A stretch of DNA of 64,000 bases from the NCBI GenBank assembly GCA_047967505.1, contig CM106540.1; one strand, given 5' to 3'. Within the stretch, counting starts at the first letter, position 1. The number at the start of each line of letters is the position of its first letter. The notes beneath the pieces were generated by a model. That model was not told the DNA's origin, searched no databases, and saw only the letters and a list, made by a program, of their open reading frames with translations. Shown here piece after piece: positions 1 through 8,663 of this stretch. This DNA comes from Dipteris shenzhenensis (Eukaryota; Polypodiophyta; Polypodiopsida; Gleicheniales). Position numbers and translations under genes: made by a program.

Positions 1-6
1 AGCCCT

Positions 7-300
7 AGGAGATCCATGCATGACAAGGTTGGGGTGGATCAAACTCACATTGAGAATGCATGGAGAGTGGGAAGGGATGAGACATATGACAAGCCACTGA
101 TCATCTAGTTTAAACATGCCAAAACAAGACAAGACATGCTCATGAAGGGAGCAAACCCGAAAGGAACCCCAATCTTCATTAACGAAGATTTTACTGAGAT
201 GCAAACTGAGGAATGGAAGGAGGGCATCAGGAGGGTAATTGTCACGTCCTCACAAGGAAAAGGAGGAGGCACACAGACACGTATCTCAATCCCTAATGGA
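7..300 (+). pseudogene. L1-type ORF1-like fragment
   Basis: This frame runs to a TGA at 301-303 and contains one internal TAG near 109. The translation includes ENAWRVGRDETYDKPLII followed by KGTPIFINEDFTEMQ, which resembles the C-terminal RNA-binding region of L1-type ORF1 proteins (a conserved [K/R]P-I-V-x-F segment and a KGTPI-I-EDF segment). That family packages LINE RNA. No start codon context or zinc finger is visible because the window opens inside the frame. It directly abuts a gypsy Gag zinc-knuckle frame, which is unusual. The assignment rests on motif recall only; another nucleic-acid-binding protein is possible. Confidence 0.35.
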
Positions 301-397
301 TGAGAGGAGAAAGAAAGGTCTCTGTTTTAGATGTGGAGAGAAATGGAGCGTGGATCAAAACAAGGCATGCAAAGCTAAATCAATCAAGGCAAACTAA
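296..397 (+). pseudogene. gag: Gypsy Gag zinc-knuckle remnant
   Basis: A 33-residue frame begins MDERRKKGLCFRCGEKW, the usual start of the CCHC knuckle in plant gypsy Gag, which binds genomic RNA. The first two cysteines (CFRC) are present. The histidine normally found before the last cysteine is not visible (VDQNKAC instead), and the frame stops shortly after. The rest of Gag is absent, replaced upstream by the L1-like frame. Confidence 0.6.
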
Positions 398-623
398 GTA
401 TGATTATAGAGATCTTTGAATCTGAGGATAAATTGTCCACCACAGAAAATGCAGAAGAGTTTCATAACTGTGGCATGAGGTTCTACGGGATGATGAGGTG
501 GATGATGAGAATTATGTGTTCAATCCAAGAGCCTACAACCCATGTGAGCTGATAGCTATGAATGGGTCTAGGACCTGGAATTTATTACCTTGCTCTCCAT
601 AAACAGTCCATTCACAGAAGTGG

Positions 624-693
624 GTAGGCAAAGCTCCTACCATCTTGAGAATTCCTTTGTAGGCAAAGCTCCTACCATCTTGAGAATTCCTTT
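624..693 (+). repeat. Perfect 35-bp tandem duplication
   Basis: The unit starting GTAGGCAAAGCTCC occurs at 624-658 and again at 659-693 without any difference that I can see. It lies in the linker between Gag and protease of the gypsy copy and adds 35 bp, which shifts the frame. The lack of differences suggests that it arose late in the decay of the element. Confidence 0.9.
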
Positions 694-739
694 GAGCATT
701 GTGAACCCTGCAAGGAAGATAAGGGTAATGGGGCTGTGA

Positions 740-1081
740 GTGATGAAGAGATTTCTGGGATACCAGGCGAGAGTTGTACACAATATCTACCAATGCTTTA
801 AAGGGTTAAGTAGTCCCACCACTTTCCGAATCAAAAGGCGAGTAATGGGCAAAGATGCCCATGTTTTGGTGGATAGTGGAAGCACCCACAGCTTTGTAAA
901 TTCTAAGTCTATCCATGCATTGAAGCTAGCAGTGGATGATCTTCCTCGCAGCTTGACGTTTGAAGTGGCTAATGCTAGTTTCACCATCAGCCAGAGAAAC
1001 TGTAATGATGCTGTCATTAACCTTTCCTCGAAGTATTCCTGTACCATGGATCTATTTTCTTTGGATCTTGGTTCCTATTGA
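740..1081 (+). pseudogene. Gypsy aspartic protease remnant
   Basis: The frame carries VDSGSTHSFVN, the catalytic Asp loop of retroviral-type proteases (D-S/T-G). The usual hydrophobic ILGxxWL element follows at about 1083-1110 (cattttgg-type codons reading LGCDWLKRLG) but in another frame, so a one-base shift near 1078 breaks the domain. Protease would release Gag, RT and integrase from the polyprotein. The upstream tandem duplication already separates it from Gag. It is about the right length for the domain. Confidence 0.75.
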
Positions 1082-1126
1082 TATCATCTTGGCTGCGACT
1101 GGCTCAAAAGACTAGGTAAGTTTACT

Positions 1127-1990
1127 ATGAATTCACAGGACATGACAATGAGTTTCGAAGACATGGGCAAGGAAGTTTACTTATCTGGTGTTCAATCTCA
1201 GAAATTGCAGTTGGTAACAGCCAAACAATTCACGAGGCTTCTCAAGAGAAAGGTTAGTATATTTGGTTTAAATCTTGAGGCTGGAAGCAATCAGAAATTT
1301 GGTAAGGACTTCAAAGTAGAAGACGTTGACATGCTGGGACTGTTACGGCAATATCGGGACATATTCAGAGAAACTCCTCCTGGTCTTCCCCATAAGACAG
1401 AAGTAGATCATGCCATTTATTTGTTGGAAGGAACTAGACCTATCAAGAAGGCTCCTTATAGTATCAAAAGCAGAAAAAGAAGAGGTTGCTAATCAGGTTC
1501 AGGAGTTGTTGGATAAGGGCTTCATCACCCACAGTCAATCTCCATTTGCCTCTTTGTTTTGTTAGAGAAAAAGAAAGATGTTACTTTCAGATTATGCATT
1601 CACTATAGGTAGCTCAATCCCTAGGGTGGATGTTGGATGAACTGAAGGGATCTAAATACTACTCTAAGATAGACCTCAAGCCAGGGCACCACCAAATAAC
1701 AATTAAGGAGGGTGATGGTGATGACAGCAGTACAGAGGAGCATCTGCAGCATGTAGCCAAAGTATTGGAGGTTCTTAACTTTATGCCAAGCCCTACAAGT
1801 GTTCTTTTATGGTGCAAAAGGTGGTGTACCTAGGCCACGTTATCACTCCTGAAGGTATTTCACTGGATCCTTCCAAAATACAAGTGATTCAAGTGGCCAA
1901 TCCCTTCAACACTCACTCCGTTAAGAGTATTTCTTGGTTTGACATCATTTTACAGAAGACTCATCAAGCGTTATGCCAAAAGAGCAGCTC
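1127..1990 (+). pseudogene. Gypsy reverse transcriptase remnant lacking the YVDD block
   Basis: The frame starting at 1127 ends with the RT entry region (FRETPPGLPHKTEVDHAIYL). The next pieces are ELLDKGFITHSQSPFAS near 1501-1555, SKYYSKIDLKPGHHQI near 1648-1695 (motif A, catalytic Asp), EEHLQHVAKVLEVL near 1735-1775, and VVYLGHVITPEGISLD near 1814-1870. About 50 residues between motif A and EEHLQHV, including the catalytic YVDD motif, are deleted. At least three frame changes are needed to follow the domain, so it is inactive. Confidence 0.8.
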
Positions 1991-2376
1991 CACTTACTGA
2001 TTTGCTCAAGAAAGGAGCTTTTGTATGGGACCCTTTTGCTCAATCAGCCTTCAATGATCTCAAGAAAGCCCTTAAGACAGCCCCAATCTTGGCATGTCCA
2101 AAATTTTCAAGACTGTTTCTAATAGAGACAGGCCATGGAGTAATTGCTTATGAGAGCAGGAGATTGAGTGATAAGGAGTATATATTCCCAACCCATGATA
2201 AGGAGATGCTTGCTCTCATACATGCTATCAAGAAATGGCATCACTACTTGTATGGTAGCCACTTTAAGGTAAGGACAGACCATAGGTCATTGAGGTATTT
2301 CTTATCTCAGAGTACCCTCACTCCTAGACAAAGGTGCTTGGAATTTGAACAAGGGAATGACTTTAATATTGAATAA
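1939..2376 (+). pseudogene. Gypsy RNase H remnant
   Basis: The 145-codon frame includes the RT-RNase H connection (FYRRLIKRYAKRAAPLTDLL) and the RNase H core with HDKEMLALIHAIKKW (catalytic Glu) and VRTDHRSLRYFL (catalytic Asp). The first catalytic block, normally a DAS-x-x-G-x-GAVL segment, is shortened to ETGHGVIAYESRRL and lacks its Asp. RNase H would remove the RNA strand during reverse transcription. Part of this frame (2168-2400) is copied again at 5344-5576. Confidence 0.8.
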
Positions 2377-2479
2377 TAGAAAAGAGAGAAAGAGAATCTG
2401 GTAGCTGATGCTCTATCTAGCTTGTAGTCATGTCAATGCCATGCAGTCTCCACTATCTATAAGGATTGGATTCATGATG

Positions 2480-3270
2480 TCCAAGAAGAGTATTGGGAAC
2501 ATCCTGAGTCTGCTGCTATTTTTATGGCCCTTCAGGACCCACATATTACCCATAGTGTGTCTTGAAGAATAGACTCATATGGTAGTTGGACAGAGTTTAT
2601 TTGGTTCCTCATTCCTCCTTTAAGAAATGGCAGGGGCTGGGAAAGACTTATGAGAAGGTGAAAAAGACTTTATTGGAAAGGGTTGAAGAAGGATGTAGTG
2701 AATTATGTCAAGAGCTGTGAGCATTGTCAGCAAAACAGAACTGAACACATTCATCCCGCAGGTCTCTTACACCCCTCACCTATTCCTGAGGGTAATTGGA
2801 CACACATCAACATGAATTTCATTACTGGACAGCATTTTTGAGGTTGTGGATAGGATGACCAAGACAGGCCACTTTATTCCTACCTGAACCAATTATAACT
2901 CCTCACAAGTGGCCAACCAATTCATGGAGAACATATTCACAGGTAGCTTGGTCTCCCGCAGGAGATAGTGGGATGCAAAGTTAAAGAGTGGTTAAGAGTG
3001 ATTCGTGGAAGAAGCTTTCTCACAATAGGTACAAAATTGGCACCTAGCACAGCATACCATCCTCAATCAGATGGCCAAACTGAAAGGGTTAGTAAGTGGG
3101 TGGAAGAGTATTTGAAACACTTTTGCTTTGAAACACAGAAGTCCTGAGATACATGGTTGTGCCTGGCAGAATTCTGTTATAACTCTACATTTGAGGCTTC
3201 GTAAGGATGTCAGGTTCAGTTACCTTCTACAATTCGAGACAAAATCCTTCTTAATCAACATGCATGAGAT
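2480..3270 (+). pseudogene. Gypsy integrase remnant (zinc-binding and core)
   Basis: Fragments in changing frames show the H2C2 zinc-binding end (VKSCEHCQQNRTEHIHPAG near 2708-2762) followed by LHPSPIPEGNWTHINM, then DRMTKTGHFIPT near 2848-2885, and the glutamate end of the DDE core ([20 protein letters not shown] near 3050-3105). Several segments between these motifs are missing. Integrase would insert the DNA copy into the host chromosome; this one cannot. Confidence 0.7.
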
Positions 3271-3273
3271 GAA

Positions 3274-3636
3274 GTGGACAGAATCAAAGCCATTTTACAG
3301 TTTGCCAAAGATAATCTTGTCAGGGCACTATCTCAAATGAAGGAGTATGCTGACCAGAAAAGAAGGCATGGTGAATTTAAGGAGGGAAAGTGGTTATATC
3401 TCAGATTGCACACGTATAGGTATGCCTCACTGAAAGGGAACACCAATACCAAGATGGCTCACATATTTTACGGCCCTTACGAAACTCTAAAAAAGATTGG
3501 TGATTTAGCCCATCAGTTGGACTGGCCTCCTTCCACCCAGATTCATGATGTATTCCATGCATCCTTGCTTAAAAAGCATGTGGGAGCAGATATTCCGATT
3601 GCAGCAGAATTGTCTCCTATGGATGAATCTGGGTAA
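3274..3636 (+). pseudogene. Gypsy integrase C-terminal domain remnant
   Basis: The 120-codon frame contains MKEYADQKRRHGEFKEGKW, then a segment ending GPYETLKKIGDLAHQLDWP, and IHDVFHASLLKKHVG. These match the GPF/Y-containing integrase C-terminus of plant gypsy elements (GPY visible at about 3474). The frame ends at 3636 and the following 150 bp read as fragments of the tail. The GPY module is the most intact part of this pol gene. Confidence 0.75.
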
Positions 3637-3784
3637 ATAGAGTACATACAAGAAAAGATATTGGGCTATAGAGACAAAATTCTCAGAAATAAGGGTTTGG
3701 TCGACTGCTACATCAAGGGGAAAGGGTTACAGAGGACGGCTCGACATGGCCAATGTATTACTTGTATCAGACAAAATCTTTTAA

Positions 3785-3799
3785 AAGTAGGAGGGGATT
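3785..3799 (+). promoter_or_regulatory. Polypurine tract of the gypsy element
   Basis: The purine run AAAAGTAGGAGGGGA ends one base before TGTAATAGTAGG. A polypurine tract immediately before a TG dinucleotide is the plus-strand primer site that precedes a 3' LTR. Confidence 0.7.
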
Positions 3800-3800
3800 G

Positions 3801-4140
3801 TAATAGTAGGATAGTAGTCATCTAGATAATGGGCCATGTTAGCCAATAAAGGGTTCCACTAATTGTAGCTACTTTAGTAATTTTCTGTACATTTAGTAGT
3901 AACATTAGGTCTTTCATGAGGGCTTGCCACGTGACACCCTTGTTGTAATATCCCATAAGCAATTAGGTGCTGGCTGACTTTTCTAAAACTATATAAGGGG
4001 CCTCAGCTGTACTTTTAGGGCATTCAACACTAATTCATTCTATGAAAGTTGGTACTTTCTAAGCATCAACCTATTGGCTACACATGCAAGAACTTCAAGA
4101 AGGGCTCCAACTTCCAAGCTAGCCGGCCATGTGGGAGCTG
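3801..4140 (+). repeat. 3' LTR (partial) of the gypsy element, with TATA box
   Basis: The LTR begins TGTAATAGTAGG directly after the polypurine tract. A TATA box (CTATATAAGG) sits at 3990-3999, about 190 bp inside, the expected place for an LTR promoter. The right end is not certain: I see no second copy and no clear CA terminus with target duplication, so 4140 is only an estimate. Confidence 0.55.
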
Positions 4141-4239
4141 CTAAATTCCATGCCCTCTTTCACTAAGAGTGACCTATCCTTTTCCCTTGACTTCCCTATG
4201 CTGCCATTTCTGCTATACGGTTTCATAGTTTCCCTAAAA

Positions 4240-4536
4240 CTACTCACTGTTAGCAGCCTTAGTAGAAGCTATGTTTAACAAAACTTCGAGCTGATCTTTG
4301 CCTTTGTATTTGTTGAGCTTGAACAGCTTGTCTCCAAGCTTGATTCTTGACTCAGCTGGTCGTCTCTTCCTCTTATGCCGCAAAGGGGATGGGCTGCGAT
4401 GTCGTTTTCTTCCTGTTGATGGAGAGACACTAGGTGACTTACTGTAACTTACAGAATCTTGAAGGTTTGCATAGCATCTTCCTTCGGGTGGAGGCCCTGG
4501 TTCATGGGAAATTAATATGGTTACCTTCATGAACAT
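4240..4536 (-). CDS. Unidentified Arg/Ser-rich open frame, possibly an exon fragment
   Basis: A 98-codon minus-strand frame has a central SPSVSPSTGRKRHRSPSPL stretch and a second basic stretch (RHKRKRRPAESRIK), then a hydrophilic tail. RS/SP-rich basic segments are common in nuclear splicing-related proteins, but I do not recognise this protein. Adjacent minus-strand sequence at 4540-4625 reads as another short Pro/Ser-rich frame in a different phase, so it may be one exon or a captured gene fragment. No start context or splice signals are convincing, and a chance frame is not excluded. Confidence 0.25.
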   Translation of the reverse strand: MFMKVTILISHEPGPPPEGRCYANLQDSVSYSKSPSVSPSTGRKRHRSPSPLRHKRKRRPAESRIKLGDKLFKLNKYKGKDQLEVLLNIASTKAANSE

Positions 4537-5343
4537 GAACCTGTTGGGCTATACTACTCAACTCATTGACACTGGGAGGCGGATGGGGACCACGACTAGC
4601 CACAATGGCTGGTTGACTCAATGAGAAGAGAAAGAGGGCTGATCTCAATAAGGGAGCACAGAGATTTGGGGATCACCATCCCAAGCTCTGATACAAATGA
4701 AACCTCTCAGTCTCTTAAGGGGAAGGGAAAGCTTGCTTTGCATAAGATTGCAGAATATTGCTTTACTCATGGATTTGCAAGACAAAAACTGAAATGTACA
4801 ATATTATTAAGAAAAGATCAACACATGATTAAGGGGCTGGTGTTCCAGTAGCGACAAGCGGTAGGCCAATGGGGGCTGGAGTTCCTGTAGTGACAATTGG
4901 TGCCCACATGTCCCCATAGGCTGCCATGTGTAGATGCCAAATGTTAGGGCTGCCACCTCAGCATGCCATGTCAACATGGTGAAATTGTATGTCAACCACT
5001 CTTTATTTGTCTAACTAAAAATTTCGTTAAAAGAACAAAAAGAAAAAGTCAAAATTTCAGTTTAGGTGGCAAATACTACTCCGATTTGACTTCTGTTTTC
5101 ACCCTTACGCTTCTGGCAGTTAACTCTATTCAAAGGGCTAGTCTAGGGTTAGTTTGAGTTTGGTTGGTCTTCTCACATAACCTACTAGGCCTATAGTTTG
5201 TTGGCTTGTCTTGTATCTCTTAGACTCTTTCATGTTAACAGGCCCACACCCAAGGCTACTGCAAACGTTCTCTTTACATATTTGCTGGGTCACTTTGCAT
5301 TCATGCATTTGATTGGTCCCATATTTAGGTACTTGGGTAGGGT
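4537..5343. other. No recognisable gene or element
   Basis: Only short frames occur. The stretch around 4840-4900 contains two similar GC-rich phrases (GGGGCTGG-GTTCC-GTAG-GACAA), a weak direct repeat. I see no coding motif, RNA gene or LTR boundary. Confidence 0.5.
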
Positions 5344-5576
5344 GTGATAAGGAGTATATATTCCCAACCCATGATAAGGAGATGCTTGCTCTCATACATG
5401 CTATCAAGAAATGGCATCACTACTTGTATGGTAGCCACTTTAAGGTAAGGACAGACCATAGGTCATTGAGGTATTTCTTATCTCAAAGTACCCTCACTCC
5501 TAGACAAAGGTGCTTGGAATTTGAACAAGGGTATGCCTTTAATATTGAATAATAGAAAAGAGAGAAAGAGAATCTG
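5344..5576 (+). repeat. 233-bp second copy of the gypsy RNase H segment
   Basis: This block is colinear, without gaps, with 2168-2400 inside the gypsy RNase H remnant; by eye only three or four bases differ. It encodes the same HDKEMLALIHAIKKW and VRTDHRSLRYFL motifs and the same tail after the stop codon. No other part of the gypsy element accompanies it. The right edge joins the start of a CT tract that forms the end of a different LTR. The very high identity compared with the decayed element around the source copy suggests a late copying event. Confidence 0.9.
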
Positions 5577-5581
5577 ACCAT

Positions 5582-5582
<1 letters not shown>

Positions 5583-5630
<48 letters not shown>
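5583..5630 (+). repeat. (CT)24 microsatellite at the end of an LTR
   Basis: Twenty-four uninterrupted CT units precede CCCCACCATGTTCCTTCA. The same CT tract followed by CCACCATGTTCCTTCA ends the LTR at 7433-7465, where the tract is shorter, so this is the expanded end of the matching 5' LTR. Confidence 0.9.
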
Positions 5631-5633
<3 letters not shown>

Positions 5634-5650
5634 CACCATGTTCCTTCATA

Positions 5651-5663
5651 TGGTATCAAAGCC
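5651..5663 (+). promoter_or_regulatory. Primer binding site, TGGTATCAAAGCC
   Basis: It lies two bases after the LTR end and matches the copia-type primer site complementary to initiator methionine tRNA (usual form TGGTATCAGAGCC) with one difference. Confidence 0.7.
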
Positions 5664-6734
5664 TCCCTTCCTACCTTCCCCTTCTTCTTACTCTATCTAG
5701 ATGATGAGAGAAGCCCGCAAATAGAAGCTCCCCTCTCCTCTAAGGTAGAGCCTCCCTTCCCTTAGCCTCGCCATGGTTCCTCGCCATCAAGTACTCCGGT
5801 GTCCTAGTGATTGCTCCTAGTCCTCGTTTGTGAAATCAACTCACTCTTGCATCAGTTCGTGGCTCTCCCTCAGCATTGGCAGACATTCCTCGCCCTCAAA
5901 AACTTGTTTTAAAGCAGTCTAGCGACTGTTTTTTGACCTTTTGAGGTCCGATTTTGATGTTTTTAGACATTTTGGCATTGCCCAAACATAAACGACCTTG
6001 TCCCGCACCATTTCGAGGGGGGAAATTTTTCCATGATTTTTTGTCCATACATTTGTACGAACCTTTGCAAGTAGATGCGCGACAATGCCAAAAGTCCATA
6101 CAACTTGTCAAAAGGCGATTCTGAGCAGTTTTACGCTACTTTTTGGCATTTTTTGCTCAGATTTGGACTGGAGAGACCTCCACCAATGATTTGAGCTTCT
6201 CGATCTTACCCATAAGTCATTGCGATTGTACTGACACTCCAGTACATTGACTTGAGGCTTCTGATAGTGGGGAATACTCTTTTCACTCCTCGTCATCTCC
6301 TACATAATATTTTCGCTCATTTTTTTGAGCCTCTTCTGCGCATTCGCTGATCGTCACATTGAGAGTCATGACGTGATCTCCCTTGGTAGCTGCTCCTATG
6401 GTCTTCATCGACACATCTTTTGAGGCATCCTCAACATGAGCATCTTTGACACATCATCGACGAGCAGGATGTGCACACTCTTGTGCAGTAGCTACTTCGG
6501 GCACATGGGTTCTCTAGCCTTGCTATGCATAAAATGAATGAAATACATCTTTACTACTTGCTTGTTTGAGTCAAGGGTACTCTACCCTAGGTTGTCCCCC
6601 AAAATGAATGCAAATAAATCATGTGTGTTGAGTCAAAGGTTCTCTGCCTTGGATAGTCCTCCTAAAAAGATGTATTTTCCTATTTTGTTTTGGTGTGTGG
6701 CTCCATGTCTCTCTTAGCCCCTGAAGCCAGGAGA

Positions 6735-6826
6735 GGATGTACTGTGGGAGCCCTGTATTGGCTTTGATAGGTTTAGAGGGGATGTATCATGGGAGCCATG
6801 TATTGGCTTTAATAGGTCTCGTTATT
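6735..6826 (+). repeat. 46-bp imperfect tandem pair
   Basis: GATGTACTGTGGGAGCC at 6735 recurs as GATGTATCATGGGAGCC at 6781, with matching sequence after it (TGTATTGGCTTT). It is located in the internal region of the non-autonomous LTR element. Confidence 0.7.
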
Positions 6827-7005
6827 AGGCCTGGCCGAGTTCCAGGATGTTGATGTATTCCTAGACTTATAAGCTGGTCATGTAGCCATGCTATAATGTG
6901 AGCCTTTGAGCATGTTGAGTCTCAAGCCATGAGAGTGCTTGGATCAACCTCTGAACACACTCAGACTTTAGCCTCTAAGTTACATAGGGTGCACAGTTTG
7001 ATGAC

Positions 7006-7113
7006 TGTCATTGTCATGTTCTGTTCTTGGTTCCATTCCAATAGTCCCTCACCTTAGATTGTCATTGTCATGTTTTGTTCTTGGTTCCATTCCAGTAGTC
7101 TCTCACCTTGCCT
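7006..7113 (+). repeat. 54-bp tandem pair before the polypurine tract
   Basis: The unit beginning TGTCATTGTCATGTT occurs at 7006 and 7060 with a few substitutions. It ends just before the polypurine tract. The related minus-strand element at 36764-36960 has a single version of this unit, so the duplication is specific to this copy. Confidence 0.8.
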
Positions 7114-7124
7114 TCATGGGGGGG

Positions 7125-7465
7125 TGTTTGAATATGAAGCCAAAGTGAGTCAAAAATGTGTGTTCTAATGTGTCCTAGTGTGAGTTCTAGTCTAGTGTGT
7201 CCTATGGATGCCACGGGTCATATTGGGAGCTATCCCATAGGCATAGGTGTTCATATATGTGTGTGCTCTTATATAAAAGCTGTACTTTTCTAGTGTCAAA
7301 TCAATCAAGTATCAAGCTACAAGCTCTTTGGTCTACATGCGAGTACTTTCATTTTGGTTCATCGCTATAGTCATTTCATTTCCATTTCATTATGTCTCTC
7401 TTTGAGTATCACTTTCTCTCTCCCTAGTCTACTCTCTCTCTCTCTCTCTCCACCATGTTCCTTCA
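7125..7465 (+). repeat. 3' LTR of the non-autonomous element, with TATA box
   Basis: The 341-bp repeat starts TGTTTGAATATG after the G-run and ends CCATGTTCCTTCA. A TATA-like TTATATAAAAG is at 7269-7279. The CT tract at 7433-7450 near the end is the counterpart of the longer tract at 5583-5630. Confidence 0.7.
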
Positions 7466-7709
7466 CTCACCCCCACAAAGCATTTACACCTACATATGTT
7501 TCATGGATGAAACAAGCCATGGATGCAAATCTTAAGCAAAAAGGTGAAAGATTCATTCTATGAAATTACAATAGGAAGTTATAGGTTCTTTTTGCCTTTT
7601 TCATTGTCAAGCATCCCATTTAGCATGCATGAATATTTGTATTAGTTGACTCCATTTAGCACGCATCATTTCTTATATGTGAGTGAGATACTTATTTAAA
7701 GTGTGTTAG

Positions 7710-7711
<2 letters not shown>

Positions 7712-7760
<49 letters not shown>

Positions 7761-7781
7761 CACACACACACACACACACAC
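7712..7781 (+). repeat. Compound (TC)n-(CA)n microsatellite
   Basis: About 22 TC units run to 7756 and are followed after TAAA by about 11 CA units. The frames around it are low-complexity artefacts. Confidence 0.9.
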
Positions 7782-8550
7782 TTCCCAATATTTGTATTTT
7801 ACTTGCATATATGTTACAAGAAGGTGTCACCATCCTCTTTAGGTGCATCTAAGTCCATTTTGTGTGCTCACAATCTTCTCAATTAATGTAGAAGGAGCAT
7901 GCAATGTATGCAATTTGATGTATAGTATGTTTTCTCTGGTTATCTTTTGGAGGATGCTCCATTTACAAGGCCGTAACCCAAATCTTTGTAACATAATACT
8001 CTATGAGTAGAGGCCTTACTTATGCAATTGCTTATGTCATGGAAGGTAAGGAAGAAAGTTCGATGAGTGAAATATATGAATATAAGTGAGTAACCTAATC
8101 CTAGGTCCTTCAGATGCATTTATTTAATGTGCTCTCTTTTTGAGTACATATTTAATTATGATATTAGCATATGTCATGCATGTAGATACATACATGCACA
8201 CAACTTACCTACATATATCGCTCATGTGCACGTAGTCACACCCTTCAAGAAAATTTGAATGCCTATTTGTTGCAAATCGGAGACACTGTGAAAGTTTTTA
8301 AATTAATATTGGAAATGATGGGAGGCTGCAAAGTGCAAGAGGCAAAAACATGGTGCAAAGACATTTCAAACGATAGTGTGTAAATAGCTCTGTGAACAGG
8401 ATATTGAAATCATAACGTACAGCATGTAAATATTTCCACAAATTTAGAGCAAAAGAGAGGGTGTACCTCCTACTTAACCTTTCGTTGGGTTTGGCAAGAT
8501 TTTGTAAAGAGATGATAGCTATTGTAGCTTGTCCACTACAAGGCAAGTGA
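7782..8550. other. No recognisable gene or element
   Basis: AT-rich unique-looking DNA. The longest frame, on the minus strand at 8298-8621, has no motif and overlaps the foldback described next. Confidence 0.5.
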
Positions 8551-8663
8551 AATTGAATGTCACAAAGGGTAGATGCAGTGCAGAGTGAATAGTTGTGCCG
8601 GCTATGTTGTGGGTAGCACAACTATTCACTCTGCATTTCATCTACCCTTGAGGACATTCAATT
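8551..8663 (+). repeat. Near-perfect foldback with 48-bp arms and 17-nt loop (miRNA-precursor-like)
   Basis: Arm 1 (8551-8598, starting AATTGAATGTCACAAAGGG) pairs with arm 2 (8616-8663, ending GACATTCAATT); 43 of 48 positions are complementary when aligned without gaps. The five mismatches fall in two small clusters, giving two internal loops, and the outer 11 bp and inner 20 bp are perfect. The loop is 8599-8615. Transcribed, this would form one long stem of the size of plant MIRNA or young inverted-repeat precursors. A small palindromic transposon remnant is the alternative. No flanking target duplication is evident and no promoter can be named. Confidence 0.6.

Larger units (their letters stand above)
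296..4140 (+). mobile_element. Degenerate Ty3/gypsy LTR retrotransposon, 5' end missing
   Basis: In order on the plus strand there are Gag zinc-knuckle, aspartic protease, reverse transcriptase, RNase H, H2C2 integrase, integrase C-terminal tail, polypurine tract and the start of a 3' LTR. This order (integrase after RNase H) defines Ty3/gypsy. Every domain is interrupted by stops, frameshifts or deletions, so the copy is dead. The 5' LTR and primer site lie outside the window or are lost. The 3' boundary is approximate because no second LTR is available for comparison. Confidence 0.85.
5583..7465 (+). mobile_element. Non-autonomous LTR retrotransposon, 5' LTR truncated
   Basis: The left side keeps only the last 66 bp of the 5' LTR (CT tract plus CCACCATGTTCCTTCA, ending at 5648). 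A primer site TGGTATCAAAGCC follows at 5651-5663. The internal region of about 1.46 kb has no coding motif that I recognise and only short frames. A G-run at 7118-7124 (ATGGGGGGG) acts as polypurine tract, and a full 3' LTR follows. Lacking gag and pol, the element would have depended on enzymes from a copia-type partner, to judge from the initiator-tRNA-type primer site. A minus-strand relative is at 36437-36960. Confidence 0.7.
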
